From the NCBI GenBank assembly GCA_028671895.1, contig JAPMAC010000207.1, positions 7,502,001 to 7,566,000 on the forward strand: DNA of 64,000 nucleotides, read 5' to 3'. Both the position numbers and the translations under genes were made by a program. The notes below the pieces were generated by a model. The model made no database searches, was not told the origin of the DNA, and worked only from the letters and a program-made list of their open reading frames with translations. The DNA comes from Oenanthe sinensis. Taxonomy: Eukaryota; Streptophyta; Magnoliopsida; Apiales; Apiaceae. Shown here piece by piece: positions 48,810 through 61,400 of this stretch. Position 1 is the first letter of the stretch. Every line of letters starts with the position of its first letter.

Positions 48810-50131
48810 TATTAGGTCCAAAATCATCATAAAAGGGGGGTTGAATATGATATGGTAGATTTTTCGTTTAATTGCGGATTAAGTATTTTTATTCTTGAGA
48901 TATGAAAATGGCAGTTATTGAAACACAAATATTCGGGGAAATAAAGATATATTATTAAATCCCTAAGAGTTACACTATTAATCAAAATGATTAGCTTCAA
49001 TGGGTTCAATCAATATTACAACATATATACAGTTGGGTGAGTTTAATGTGTGTCTTTAATGGAGCTCCCGTCTGTATGTCTTTTGTGTTGAAGATGAATG
49101 AATCCTTACTGTCCGTATTGATTTCAGCCATATATATTCTGTAGGTTTTTTAGAAATTGATTTCCAATAATGTATAAGTCCTATGTTGCGCCTGTAGAGG
49201 GTGAGTGGTGTGTAGGCGCCACTAAGCAGTTTGTTGCGCCTTGACATTTGTTGCGCCATGCTCTGTTGCGCCACTAATTGCTTGTTGCGCCTCTTATCAA
49301 TGTTAGTTGCGCCTATATACTGGTTGCCTTGTATAGGCGACACTAACTAACTTAGAAAACATTCCATAAGCTATGTTGCATCTTGATTCCCTTTTGTTGC
49401 GCCTGCACACTAGTTGTAGTGTATAGGCACCACAAGGTCTTCTAAACAACTTATGTTGCACCTCAACTTATGTGTGTTGCGCCTGCACTCCCATTCCCTT
49501 GTGCGGGCGCCATAAACAATTTAATTAGTATTTCCTTAGTTTTGAACTTGATTTGTTGCACCTAATCAAATTTTGTTGCGCTTTACACATTGATTCAACT
49601 ATGTAGGAACCACCAACTGTAGTATTACTTTCCTTAACAAATATCTTGAATTCTTGAAGTATTTACCACTTAATTTTCACTCTTTTGACTTGATCAACTG
49701 ATTTTCTTCTGATTAACCAAGACAATTCTTTTCTTGTTGTGCTGATACTTAGTGCACTGGTCTGGTTCACAAACGACTAACACTGAATTGAGTTCTCTTG
49801 ACTTTTATTCTATTTCGTTGTTTAACTTTGGATTGTTGCATTGCTTCAGATCACTGAAACCCTTTGACATTTACTTAAATCATTACACTGTCTTTAGTCT
49901 GAAAACTTCTGAACTCTTATTTGTTGCCGAGGCCTGAACATTTTAGTGAACTTCTCTCGCTGACATTCAGTAAGCCTTTCATCTTGAATGCTCTGCAATG
50001 ATGTATATATGATTCATGTTTACATGTCCTTCTGGATTCTTGTGCTGCATATTAGTATTATTTGATATTCTTTGTTTCTTAGTTGAGTTATCGTTATCAC
50101 TATTACATACTACATTACATTATGCTTTACA
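48810..50131 (-). repeat. 5' LTR of element S (1,322 bp)
   Basis: Minus strand: starts TGTAAAGCATAATG at 50,131 and ends GGACCTAATA at 48,810 (final CA mutated to TA). The TATA box is at about 49,129-49,138. The GCGCC array spans 49,184-49,590 and is better preserved than in the 3' copy. Confidence 0.95.
49184..49590 (-). repeat. U3 motif array of S (5' LTR)
   Basis: About 14 TTGCGCC / GGCGCCAC / GGCGCGAC-type words in inverted pairs upstream of the TATA box. More CpG cores are intact than in the 3' LTR. Confidence 0.9.
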
Positions 50132-51173
50132 AGTCAATCCACAGTTGAAGCATTTAAACTGAGTTTTGTCAATAAGATTCTTATTTGGTTGACTTTATTT
50201 TCTAAACTAGGATCCATGCCTTTGCATTGGATTTCTTTTGAATTAGAGTTTTGAGAATTTTCTTGATAGAAAAGCTAGATGCTCATCTATTTCATCAATA
50301 TCTTCCTGGCATATGATTTATCATCCTCGACTAATTCTTTTATTTTACTAGTTGAGGATTCATCATATCTACAACCACTTATGCCTTTTTCATGAGTCAC
50401 CTTCCTTCCTTATCTAACAACAACATCTTCACGGGGTTCTATAACTTGCTTGTCCTTTACCACCAAGGCAACGGGCTTGTCCTTTCTCTGACTTTTCTCA
50501 ATTTCCTCATCTTGTTGTAGTTCTAACTCGTAGGTTTTCAGAATTCCCTACAACTTATCAAGAGTGTACTCTTTGAAGTCAAGAGACTGTCTAATGGACA
50601 CAATCATTGGTTTCCATTCTTAGGTAGGGACCTCAAGAACTTGATATTAGTATCATCAACAGCATATACTCTTCTATATAGTTTTAGCTCATTTAAAAAC
50701 TTTTGAAACCTACTATATGTGTCATTAATTGCTTCATCACTCTTAAAGTGAAAGGCCTCATATTTTTTAATCAAGAGTTGCATCTTGTTCATCCTAACTT
50801 GCTCAGTGCCTTCACTTAGAGTTTGAAGAGTATCGCGGACTTCTTTAGAGGTTGTGCAGTTTATAACATTGTCAAACATATCATTTTCTAGACCATTAAA
50901 CAGAATATTCACAGCTTTCTTGTCCTTGTGCACTTCCTTTTCATCTTCATCTGTGTATTCAGTCACAGGCTTTAGAATAAGTTTGTCTGGTGCTTGAGTA
51001 CCATCTACATTCACACTTATAACTATTTTCATATGTACATGTGGATCTTTCTCTATCCAATAAACATAGGAGGGGTCAAAGGATAGTAGATGCAAGTGCA
51101 CTTTTACTTTCTAGGGAAAGTACTCTTCTTTTTCAAGAATTGGAATCTTCACTCCTATGTCTTTTTGACCCAT
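50132..51173 (-). pseudogene. Element C gag, N-terminal half
   Basis: The start Met at 51,173 is followed by an in-frame TAG at 51,111-51,113 (after EEYFP, where related gags often have Trp), then the copia Gag domain (50,604-51,101; VNILFNGLENDMFDNVINC). Further frames run down to the first half of a CCHC knuckle, C-F-N-C, at 50,141-50,152. Element S inserts right there; the second half of the knuckle is at 18,540-18,556. Confidence 0.88.
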
Positions 51174-51215
51174 TGTTAGTGTACTTAGATCTTAACTTTC
51201 TATATGTAGAAAGTT

Positions 51216-51229
51216 AGGTTTTGATACCA
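51216..51229 (-). promoter_or_regulatory. Primer-binding site of element C
   Basis: TGGTATCAAAACCT on the minus strand, adjacent to the LTR end. Confidence 0.88.
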
Positions 51230-51231
51230 AT

Positions 51232-52455
51232 TGTTATTTACCCTTAAACTAATAATGAGTTTATAAAAGGATGGTTAAATATAAACTCAAGAACTTTTTA
51301 CAAAATTCTTGCGGATTAAGGAGTTTATATTCTATGGATTTGAGTGTTTGAAATATGAAACTGAAAAAGAACTACTAAAAAATTCAAACTATATAATTGA
51401 AAACAGTGTTTCAAAATTACTAGTTGTTTGTTGTTCCACTAGTGAATTAATTTTTCTTTCAAATAACCTTGGTCTAAAAACCAAGCTGCTTACAAATGTA
51501 AAATGAACACATAAAAGTATTACAAATGATTCATATTCCTTACTGTGTTTTTCTTGTGTTTCTGTTCTTCAACTCTACAAATGTTACAATGAACTACTAA
51601 TGTATATATAACAGTTCATTTTCTACATCTATTTTCTATCAACTGATAAAAGTACAAATTACATTTTACAATGTTTGCACTAAAATAGAATGTAGCTTCT
51701 TTCACAGTCTTCATAGGTCTTTTGCCTTGTTCTAGAAAAGTCTTTGTCTTGTACTTCTCCTTGAAAACTGTGTTTCTTGAAAGACTTCACAGTCCTGATA
51801 AAACTGTCTTCCATTGATCTAGACTTCTACAAAAATTCCATTCCATTTGTCTTTAACTATTTTCGGAAACTTTGATCAATTGATAATTGTTATAAAACTT
51901 ATCAATCGACCCTTCTTTGCTTATCTATCGATATATAGGTTATCTATTGATTAGTTGATGTATCAATGGATATTTGAATATCCATTGTTCCTTATCCATC
52001 GATTGCTCTTCTATCTATTGATTGTTTTGACAGATTCATCTGTTGATGAGGATCCATTTATTTGACTTTTATTGACTGGCATCCATCGATCATTGATATC
52101 CATCGACTTCTTTATCCATTGATCATTTCATGTATGAGAATTCTGATTTAGAATATTTACACTTTGCCAGCCATCCTTCATATCCGTTGAATAGCTATCA
52201 ATCGAAGTCAATAAACATAAGTTGACTAATATAGTACATCCATTGAATTATTATAATCAACTGATAATAAAAAAAACTATAGATCAACTGTTACTAACCA
52301 ATTTATCATTTGATTAACAACAATTTCAACTAATAAATGGTTCCCTAGTCAATGGATTCTTATAAGTCATATATCCATTTACCAGTTATAAAAATTAAAG
52401 TCAAACTTATGATTATAAGTAATTGTGTTATCATCACACTACATGATTCATAACA
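51232..52455 (-). repeat. 5' LTR of element C (1,224 bp)
   Basis: Minus strand: starts TGTTATGAATCATG at 52,455 and ends GGGTAAATAACA at 51,232. The TATA box TATATATA is at 51,603-51,610. This is the right end of the whole nested stack; the flank begins ATGGG (52,456-52,460). The matching 3' LTR is not in the window. Confidence 0.85.
51885..52260 (-). repeat. U3 motif array of C: ATCCATCGAT / ATCGATTG words
   Basis: Fifteen or more words of the form (T)ATC(C/T)AT(C/T)GAT(T/G), for example near 51,935, 51,990, 52,008, 52,081, 52,099 and 52,116, with an ATCGAT palindromic core. They lie directly upstream of the TATA box. The same words occur in C gag at 17,815-17,910. Confidence 0.85.
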
Positions 52456-52579
52456 ATGGGGTTTCTTATTTTGATCCCTTAAAATATAATAAAATAAGGC
52501 TACATAAAATATAGGGAACAACAAACTAGTTTACTTCAATGGTGTTCTATATCAGTTCCCTATATTTTAAAAATTTTAT

Positions 52580-52784
52580 ATTCAATGAGTAATGCTATAG
52601 AACTAAAAAAATCTCTCAAAATGTGGCAGTGATGATATGGTGAAATGAAGAGTTTTAATTAGTGCGATTAATATAAATGCATGTCAGTCCATCTCATTTA
52701 TTATTTTACATTTAATCAGAATAAGACACGTGACATTTAAAAAGATTGAGAGATTTTTTGGTTATCTAACATTACTCATATTCA
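52580..52784. mobile_element. MITE (195 bp) with about 34-bp terminal inverted repeats and ATTCA duplication
   Basis: Termini ATGAGTAATG...CATTACTCAT, continuing inward as CTCTCAA/TTGAGAG with a few mismatches over about 34 bp. The element is 52,585-52,779. ATTCA flanks both ends (52,580-52,584 and 52,780-52,784). No coding capacity. The superfamily is not clear; a 5-bp duplication fits neither Stowaway (TA) nor Tourist (3 bp). Confidence 0.8.
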
Positions 52785-55570
52785 GATTCCTTTCTTATTA
52801 TAACTTTCATTTTTTTATACAAGTGTACGAGGTATACATGCAACAAAATGCGCCGTAAGTCCCCATCGAATAACAAATCCAATTCTTTTAATTACTATTT
52901 TGAAATTTGAAAATTCAAGGGTTATATTTTAACGGTTATATTCTATATTTTCAACCTCTATATTCCAAGGACTATATTTTAACATGTTATATATGTTAGT
53001 ATTTGTGACCTATAGACAAAACTTTTATGTTTTAGGGAAAACATTCAATGAATTATATTTTATTGATTATTAATTAAATATCTATTATGTTTTTATTTAC
53101 TACATTATAAATGATAGCATAATAAAAGTCCTTCAAATTTTGATACTTATTATATATCTTTAAATATGTGACTTAGAAATGTGATTATATGAATAATTAC
53201 TTTTATTCCTAAAATTCTCTATTCGAGTATTATTATTTAAGAACAATAATAATGCATAAAATCTAGTATGTTTGTTGATTGATGACCACATCTCATTGTT
53301 GATAGGTATGATGATACTAAAATCAAGAACATATGTGAATGTCTCAATGCATGGCACTTGAATGACCCGCCGTGAAATTCTAAATGTTAATAATTGTCAT
53401 AAGTAATTTTGACAGTGATAATGATGTAATGATCCCTAGACCTGAAATTATTATATTTTTATATGAGAATTAATATACTTTGATTATATTAAAAGTTTCT
53501 TTTGACCGGGTGATGATCAAAATGCACTTTGGGTATATTATGAATCATATGAGAAATATGAATGATCTAGAAGAGATTTAATCATTCTAATTTTAGGACT
53601 GATATTGTAGGCCTCTTGTTTGAGTGAGACTATGAAATGTATGACCGTGCTCAAATGTTGATTTGATTTAATAGTCTACTTATCGATTAAGAGAATAAAG
53701 ATTAAATTATAAAGATGCTGACACGATATATGCCTCGAGTTTAATCTATAATATAAAGATTAAAGGAATTATATTACATGGTACATCATTCTTGAATCAT
53801 TGACTTAATAATTATTACTTGGGTAGCAATGATGTATCACTTGACACCACTATTGTTTATAATTTTATTATTGAATACTAAAATTATTGTCAACGTAATA
53901 ATAACTTACAAGTTCACGCACATGAATGCTTGAATGAAATATTAATTTAAATTAACTATGTAATTTCAATTTATTTATGATATTAATTAAGTAAGACTTA
54001 ATTAATTAAATAAATGAAATAGGAATTACATAAACTAATTTTTGAAATTATTTTGTTAGTTAATTAAAAGAGTTTTAATTAAATAAAATAAAGAAATTTG
54101 AGATTAGTATTAATACTAATAGGATCAGTGTTAAAGAGACTCAACTCATCTCTCCACATATATTAGATAATAAACTTGTTTAGGGTAAGTTCATTTTTGA
54201 TAACAAAATGCAATCAAGTGTGAGTTTAGAGAGATAACAGAGAGAGACAATCTAAGGTTCTAATACGGTGAATATCGCAGAGTGTAGATCGCAATCGCGG
54301 GATACGTGATGATTACAAGTACTTTGAACCTCCATAATCTTCCTTTAAGCTATTAAAGCTTCGATAAAGATAATATATCATAATCTCAAAATTAATTAAA
54401 TAATGTATTCTTGCATGGATCATGTGGAGAATTTCAATTTTATTTTTCGATGCGTTTATGTACACGAATTGAAACCCTTCCATATATAGATGATATTTTT
54501 GTTAAATATTCCAATATACTATCCTAACATACTTAAATTTATTCTATAATGTCAAATTATATAAAAATTAAAGAATATTTGTATCAATAAGATGTGAAGA
54601 TGGAATAAAAAGAAAAAAAGGACGCGAGAGAAATAAACATACAATAATAAAGAAGAATGGACAAGAAGTGAGATGAGTCACTGTGTACAGGAAAACGCGC
54701 TCTTTCCCTCTTCCTAAATATAGGTAAACTCTCCTCCCCCAACCAAGGAAAGAAGTGCAAGTTTAGAGAGTGATAATTTTGATACATGATCCCTATATTA
54801 GTTCAGGTCGCTGAATTATTGGTAAGGATTTTAGTGCTTTTGAGATGCTCTTACAAATTGAAACTTGTTCATTTTTTACTTTTAATAAATATTTACGGAT
54901 TATTAAAATTAATAACTTATTATTTTTTCCACAAAAAATTATTGAATTGTATTTTTAATATTTGTTAAATTATTAATTTATTAAAATCATTTTAAAATTT
55001 AGTGTAAATTAGGAATATCGATTTATAAATTTAAAATTAGAGCCATTCTTAAAAAAGTTTGATGCAAATTTTGGACTCCTATTTGTAATTTTAAACTACA
55101 ATTATTAATTTAAAATTGAAAAATGAGTTTAAATATTTCAAATTTGAGTTAAATAACCCCAAATATCACACTCTAAATTTAATGATTCTTCTAATCACAA
55201 AGAAATGAGATTTTAACTCCCTTTAATTCCTAAAACTATGAAAATTATTTTTAACCTGACTAGTACTATTGTTTTATTCTCACAGCTCATTGTGCCATTT
55301 AAGAGGGCACACGACTTAGAAGGTGACGAGTTTATTATAAATCACAGTGCAGATCTAGCTTAATACAAAATTTGATTTCGAATTTGCAATATGAGCAGAC
55401 CTTGCAGGAGAAGTGAGAAATTGAAATGAATTTAGGTATTAAAGAGAAGAAACATGATATATATGAGATTTGTATGGATCTTAATAGATATTGTGGGTAC
55501 AAAAATTCGGGAAATAGAGAGATAATGCTGAGAGAGAGAGTAGAATAATAGAATGCCTGTTTGAAAGTTA

Positions 55571-55708
55571 GATTGATAGGACTGTATATGCATACTTGAT
55601 ATGTAACATGTTTAGCAGGTAAAGCAAGCAACGAGTTTTGATTGATAGGACTGTATATGCATACTTGATATGTAACATGTTTAGCAGGTAAAGTAAGCAA
55701 CGAGTTTT
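55571..55708. repeat. 69-bp tandem duplication
   Basis: Copies 55,571-55,639 and 55,640-55,708 differ at one base (AAGCAAGC versus AAGTAAGC). The unit contains ACTGTATATGCATAC. Confidence 0.95.
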
Positions 55709-57363
55709 GAAGTTGCGTTTTTAAAAAACGGGTACTTTAACTTATGTTTTAATGTGACAGTAAAGGCCATTATATAGACTTAGTGATATTTAGGTCATTT
55801 AATGTATAAATTATGATAGAATGTGTCAAAACTCTTTAAAATTAATTGTAAATTTTAATCACTAAACAAAATATAATTAACTCGAAGATAAATTGAAGTA
55901 AGATGGAATAAAGAATATATCCTTCCCAACTTGTGAATAAAATTTATACATCTATCTATCAATTGTATATATTACAACATCATATTTTTGAAGAGTAATT
56001 TTATTCAATGTGTTAATTATATTGTACTTCTATATATATTTAAATCATATTTTTGTGGAGTGATTTTATTGAATGTGATACTACTATTATACCCTTAAAA
56101 CTATTATACCCATTATATCATTTAAATCATGTTTTTGCTTATTTAATATGCTATTACTATTATACCTTATATACATTTAATTAGCCCTTTCACTCATTCT
56201 CTAATTGATATCCCATCTTAAAAGATTAGAAATATCAAAACATATAGTTAATAAAATTATATATAACTCTTCTATGATAAAACTTAAGACAAATAATTTG
56301 ACTTGTGGATATTTGTCGGAATCAGCTTGGTGAAACTCTTGGTACTCTTTGTGATTGGAAACAGTTGAGGCCGCAAAATCAAAATCTATCCCTGGATGTG
56401 TTAAGATTAATAAATCAAGAAGAGAAGCAACTGCATTCTTTTGATAACGTCATAATTGATGTGTTAAGGGAGGTTATAGATTTGAATTGTAGATTTTTCT
56501 TGCATATCTTACTAAACCGACTTTGGAGTTACAAGTCTCAAAATATGGAAGGAAAATATTTCTATATCTGAGTGTTGTGCCGTTGTCAGACTTGCTGCCC
56601 TATTATAAAGCCGTCTCTTGGTTGTTAAAACTTCAAAAGTAAAAATTTAGCTCTAAAAATCCGCGCACACATTAAAAAAATGAAACTTTTTTAACCGTAC
56701 AATTTTTTTTTAAATTAATTCAATGACTAAATATATAAATTTCAAAACATCACACTATATATCCCAATACATTTAAATAAAATAGAAAATATAATTCAAT
56801 TTTTATAAAATATCTATACTTTACACGGGCATAAGAGTTATTGTTAATCCAATCAATTATTAATTAAAAAATTCGATCCAACTTGATATTAAAAAATTTA
56901 AATATTTTAAAGTTAGAAATAAATTCGATGGGAATTTTTTTGGGAATTTTTGAAAAATACCAATTTTTTTAAAAATACGTTATTTTATTTTATATTTTAC
57001 AAAAATACGATCTTTCAATTTTTTTTGCAAAAATACGTTTTTGCAACCAATACAACCTGATTCAACTACAATCACCCTCAAATGTAACAAAGAGTAATTT
57101 TAATTTTTTGCAAAAAAAAGTTGCATTCAATTACGTTTGCTTACAAATTTTACATAAAAAAGATGCAATTCTTACTTTTAATTATAAATCGTATTTTTAT
57201 AAAAAAAAATTAAATCACAATTTTTTTAAAAAAAGATAATATATTTGATAAATACCCTTAAATTTAATAAGAATAATCCTCATGTCGAATGATTGATGAA
57301 CACTGCAGGAGTGGGAGCCACCGGTTGCATGACGGGCACCGTTCCTTAAAAAAAATAAAGAAG

Positions 57364-57580
57364 TCAGTACTACCTCTGTCGCAAACTTTTTGCGATAAAA
57401 TTGACGAAACTTTAATTAATAATTAAAAAGTATTAATTTATAATTTTAAAAACTGAAAAATATATTTTAAAGTAAAGTACATATCCTTTCTAATTATATA
57501 ATTTTAATAATTATATGATATATGTAACTTCGAGTTAAAACGAGTTAATTTGATGCAAAAAGTAGACCCGTGGCGCAAAA
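57364..57580. mobile_element. Possible Stowaway-like MITE remnant
   Basis: TACTACCTCTGTCGCAAAC resembles the Stowaway-type end CTCCCTCCGTCCCAAA. It is followed by an AT-rich body. The opposite end is not clear, so this is a weak call. Confidence 0.3.
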
Positions 57581-57793
57581 GAGAAGAAAGAGAGATGTAG
57601 GAAAATGATGGTTGGGGGTTTCTTTTGGTCAGGTGCTTGCCGTGCCGTAATACAAATAAAAATACAAATACTAGAATACTTCAACATCAAGTGTCACTGA
57701 CTCTCTCTCTCCTGGTCTCTCTCTCTCTCACTCCCTCTCCTTGACTCTCTCTGTCTCTCATCTACTGAACTGCAATTATTTGGATCAATATAT
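57580..57793 (+). promoter_or_regulatory. Probable core promoter and 5' UTR of the kinase gene
   Basis: A pyrimidine-rich block (CTCTCTCTCTC) at about 57,699-57,768 is typical of plant transcript leaders. A donor-like ATG|GTATGC-type site near 57,794 could end a non-coding first exon. No strong TATA box; AATACAAATAAAAATAC at about 57,649-57,665 is the nearest candidate. The start site is not determined. Confidence 0.45.
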
Positions 57794-58483
57794 GTATGCT
57801 ACTCCCTTCTCAATTCGTGTATTTATTTATTGTTGTGATAAATTTGACCTAATTTTTACTCTTCTTATGCTGATGCTTGATTAGAACTGCCTAAAATTTG
57901 AATGTTGATACTTAGGCAAACAATTATCCACACTAAAAATGTACATCTGAAAATTTTCTATGAAATGATCTTTAGTAAGTGCTGATTTCATGATAACTGT
58001 AACACAATTATTTCATATATCTGATTCAAGGTTACTCTGTAATACCGATTGTCATTTGAGTTTTGCAAATTCGGAATAAGGTTTGTGAATGTTGTATCTA
58101 TGCCTTTGTTTTCGGAGAATTAATGTTAATGCTTTGCAAGATAATTAGCGATTAGTGTAATTAACAATAATCACGTTATATAATGGCTACTGGTTCTTAC
58201 TTATCCTTTTTTTATGGTTCACTAGCATTGGTACATGACATCATCCATTCTATGTAACTCTATGATAACATGTGTATAAATATAAAATGATTTATGACAT
58301 TGTTAGTTTGTACAAGTTTGATTTTATTAAACTCATAGAATAGTATATGTTTATTGATCTTCTTTTCTTTGATAAAATGACAAATTTTAAATTCTAAATG
58401 GAAATGATTGTTCAGATTGCGATACTGGATGAGTGAGCTTTGCTACCTCATGGTATCAGTTTTACTTAGCTATGTAGATTAAC

Positions 58484-61400
58484 ATGAGCCAGGTTTTTTT
58501 AACGGACAGTAAAAGGAGTTCGGGTCTGGTAGTTCATATTCATTTAATGATCATGGATACCAGCGGAAGGTAGTTCTGTTCTTCTGTATCAAAGTGTCTT
58601 TTCTGGGGGAACTTTTCTTCATTAAAGATTCAAATATTATTCTAATTTTACTTTAATCAATTAATGATGTTCTATACCTTTCAGGACTAGTGAGTGCATT
58701 TTTACAAGTGGTGATATATATTTGGGCAATTTTAAGGGTGTGCTTCCACATGGCAGTGGTAGATATACGTGGTTAGATGAAACATTTTATGAAGGGGATT
58801 GGGAAGATGGAAAAATGACTGGGAAAGGAAAGATTTTCTGGACTTCGGGAGCAACTTATGTTGGTGAGTTGTCAGGTGGTTACCTTCATGGTTTTGGCAC
58901 CTTTACTAGTCCAAATGGATCTGTATATAGAGGCTCCTGGAGGTTGAACATTCAACATGGATTTGGAAAGAAGCAATATCAGAATTTAGATTTCTATGAA
59001 GGTTCATGGAAAGAGGGAATGCATGAAGGCAGTGGTAGTTATGTTTGGCGTAATGGTAACATGTACATTGGATCTTGGAAATCTGGGAAAATTTGTGGTA
59101 GAGGTGTTATGAAATGGTTGAATGGTGATGTTTTTGATGGTCTCTGGCTGAATGGTTTAAGACATGGGTCAGGCTATTACAGGTTTGCTGATGGAAGTTA
59201 TTATTTTGGGACATGGACCAAAGGCCTCAAGGATGGACACGGAACATTCTATCCTACTGGGAGCAAGAGTCCATATATGAACAATTGGTGTAGCTTTGAC
59301 ATACACAAGGCTGAAAAGGAGGAAGTTTTATCTCGTAGTTCGTCGGTAGGTGTAGAGGAGCGCAAAGTTATTAAACCTAGTTTAAAGCGTAGTTTTTCCG
59401 AGAAGATCTCCTTCATTAAATATTTTAGTGGTTCTGGTCGTATATCCAGTAAGAGTATATCTTTGGAAGAAGACTGGAGCCTTAGCAATACTACTAGAGA
59501 TGTTGCAACTTGTGATATGTCCTGCATGCTATCTCACTATTCTGGTGAAGGTCGTAATTGTACGCAGGACAATGGTGTTGTAGCTTATGAAAGAATGTAC
59601 ATGCAAGGAATTTTGATCAAAGAAAGGATTATGAATGAAACCGGACCTTCCGGAAAAAGTAGACAGCAGTGTAAAGGAAAGGAAGCAACAAAGAAGTCAT
59701 GTCTGAATATATCTAAAGGCAATAGAAGCTATTACTTGATGCTTAACTTACAGCTCGGCATCTGGTAAACTGATTACAGTGTCATAGTTTTCCTGCTATT
59801 ACTGCTACTCTTCCTTGTGTAAACTCAGATATTTTTTATCCTTTTTTGTTAAAATATAACAGATCATTTCTTATATAAAATGAACAGGTACACAGTTGGA
59901 AAGATTACTCCAGTTCCTGTACGTGAAGTCCGGGTATCTGATTTTGGAGGAAGTGCTAGAATAAAAATGTACTTTCCTAGAAAGGGCTCCCAATTTACTC
60001 CGCCACATAAATCTTCTGACTTCTATTGGATGGATTATTGTCCTATGGTATTCAGGTATCATTATTATAATTCCTGACTTCCTGTATTCGTCCTTTCTCT
60101 AATTTCTTTCAATTTACATTTGCCTGAACTGAGAAGTTTCATTTAAGTCCCATATATATTAAGAGCATTTAATCTATCAAAACCCTTTTACTTGTCAGAT
60201 TCTATCATCTACAAAAGACAAAAACTATAGCTTTTTTACGCCATCGGCCATTCTTCCTAGATTTTTGATGCCATTGGTTTTTTTCTTAACAAAACAATAA
60301 ATGATATATGTATACACCTTATTTTAAAGATTAAATAGATAGAATCAAGTATTAGTTGTTCCAAATGATATATTTATCAAGTCGACTGAAGAGAGTCAAA
60401 TATTTAAATTGGCAAGATGCAGTGTTTCTAGATTAAAGGATATCTTCCATCCTTTATCAGCTGAACTTGTAAATGACTATTTTAAATTGTTTGACAACCA
60501 GCTGGCCAGATATAAAAGTGTTTAACATCTTGTATCCACCAAAGAGTTTTTCCTTGGAAATTTTGAAGGCCTTATTTACAGAGAATGTGTGGGGTGTAGT
60601 TGTCCAATTAGGTATGTCAACTACATCCATTTCCCTTGTTCCTCTAACCTTCTACCCTTTTCGGGTTGCTATATCTCTGTCTACACGCATCATTCAGAAC
60701 AGTGTTTTAAAAGTCGGGATGACTCTAGAGGCGGGTCTTTGTCATCTTGACTGAGCCAGGCGAGGCAATTGCAACAAGGCTGTCACCTTTTCCCCTTATC
60801 CTCAATATTAAATGAATGGTAAAACATAAAATCTAGCAACATAGGCTAACAAAACTAATCCCAGCAGTATAAGTAGGTCTAAATCGAATCGCAATTGAAC
60901 CAAAAATATAGGTCAAGTTAGAAACTTAATCTCATTGTATTGTTCCTTAAAATTTATATTTTTTTTAAATTATTCATTGAATATAGTCCCCAACCAAAGA
61001 TAAGGTATTGTATAAGTATATATGTTAGTACAGTTTTAAACTAATATAATAATACTTATATTTTTGTGAAAACCTATATAATCTATTTTAATTTTTATAA
61101 TAATACTTATATGTTTGTGAAAACCTATATAATCTATTTTATAATGTTGCTGAAAATTGTATGTAACTACTGTTGTATTGCTGCCATATTAATGTAATTG
61201 TGGTGGAAATATTGTCACACATGTTCTTATATGATGTATATCTGTATCCCTAGACGCATATTTTTGATATGGTGATGCCTTACCTTTCCATTAATCAATA
61301 GAAGACCCCAGTGGCTTCACCCCACCTTTTGCCTTAACTCAGAAATGTTCCAGCCACTTAAGAACTAAAGTTTAGAAATGAAAATGGTCATAAAGAATCT

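Larger units (their letters stand above)
18557..50131 (-). mobile_element. Element S: Sirevirus-type Ty1/copia with both LTRs, split by gypsy element G
   Basis: Order on the minus strand: 5' LTR 48,810-50,131, primer-binding site, AT-rich leader, gag, protease, integrase, reverse transcriptase, RNase H (to about 42,748), motif island, env-like ORF (41,430-38,140, then 20,660-19,996), polypurine tract, 3' LTR 18,557-19,885. The flanking pentamers AGCCA (18,552-18,556) and AGTCA (50,132-50,136) differ by one base. They lie in the zinc-knuckle codons of C gag, which read through once the insert is removed. Without G, S would be about 14.1 kb. Confidence 0.9.
52456..57360. other. Intergenic DNA between the retrotransposon stack and the kinase gene
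   Basis: AT-rich, no gene recognised. It contains the MITE at 52,585-52,779 and the 69-bp duplication at 55,571-55,708. An 88-codon frame at 56,305-56,571 (DVLREVIDLNCRFFLHIL) has no family I recognise; it may be a transposon scrap. Confidence 0.6.

Noticed and set aside
56305..56571. 88-codon ORF considered as a host gene
   Set aside because: No recognisable domain, no splice context, isolated in AT-rich DNA; kept only as a remark.
57699..57768. CT-rich block considered as a telomere-like or independent microsatellite locus
   Set aside because: Position just before the kinase gene and composition fit a pyrimidine-rich plant 5' leader.
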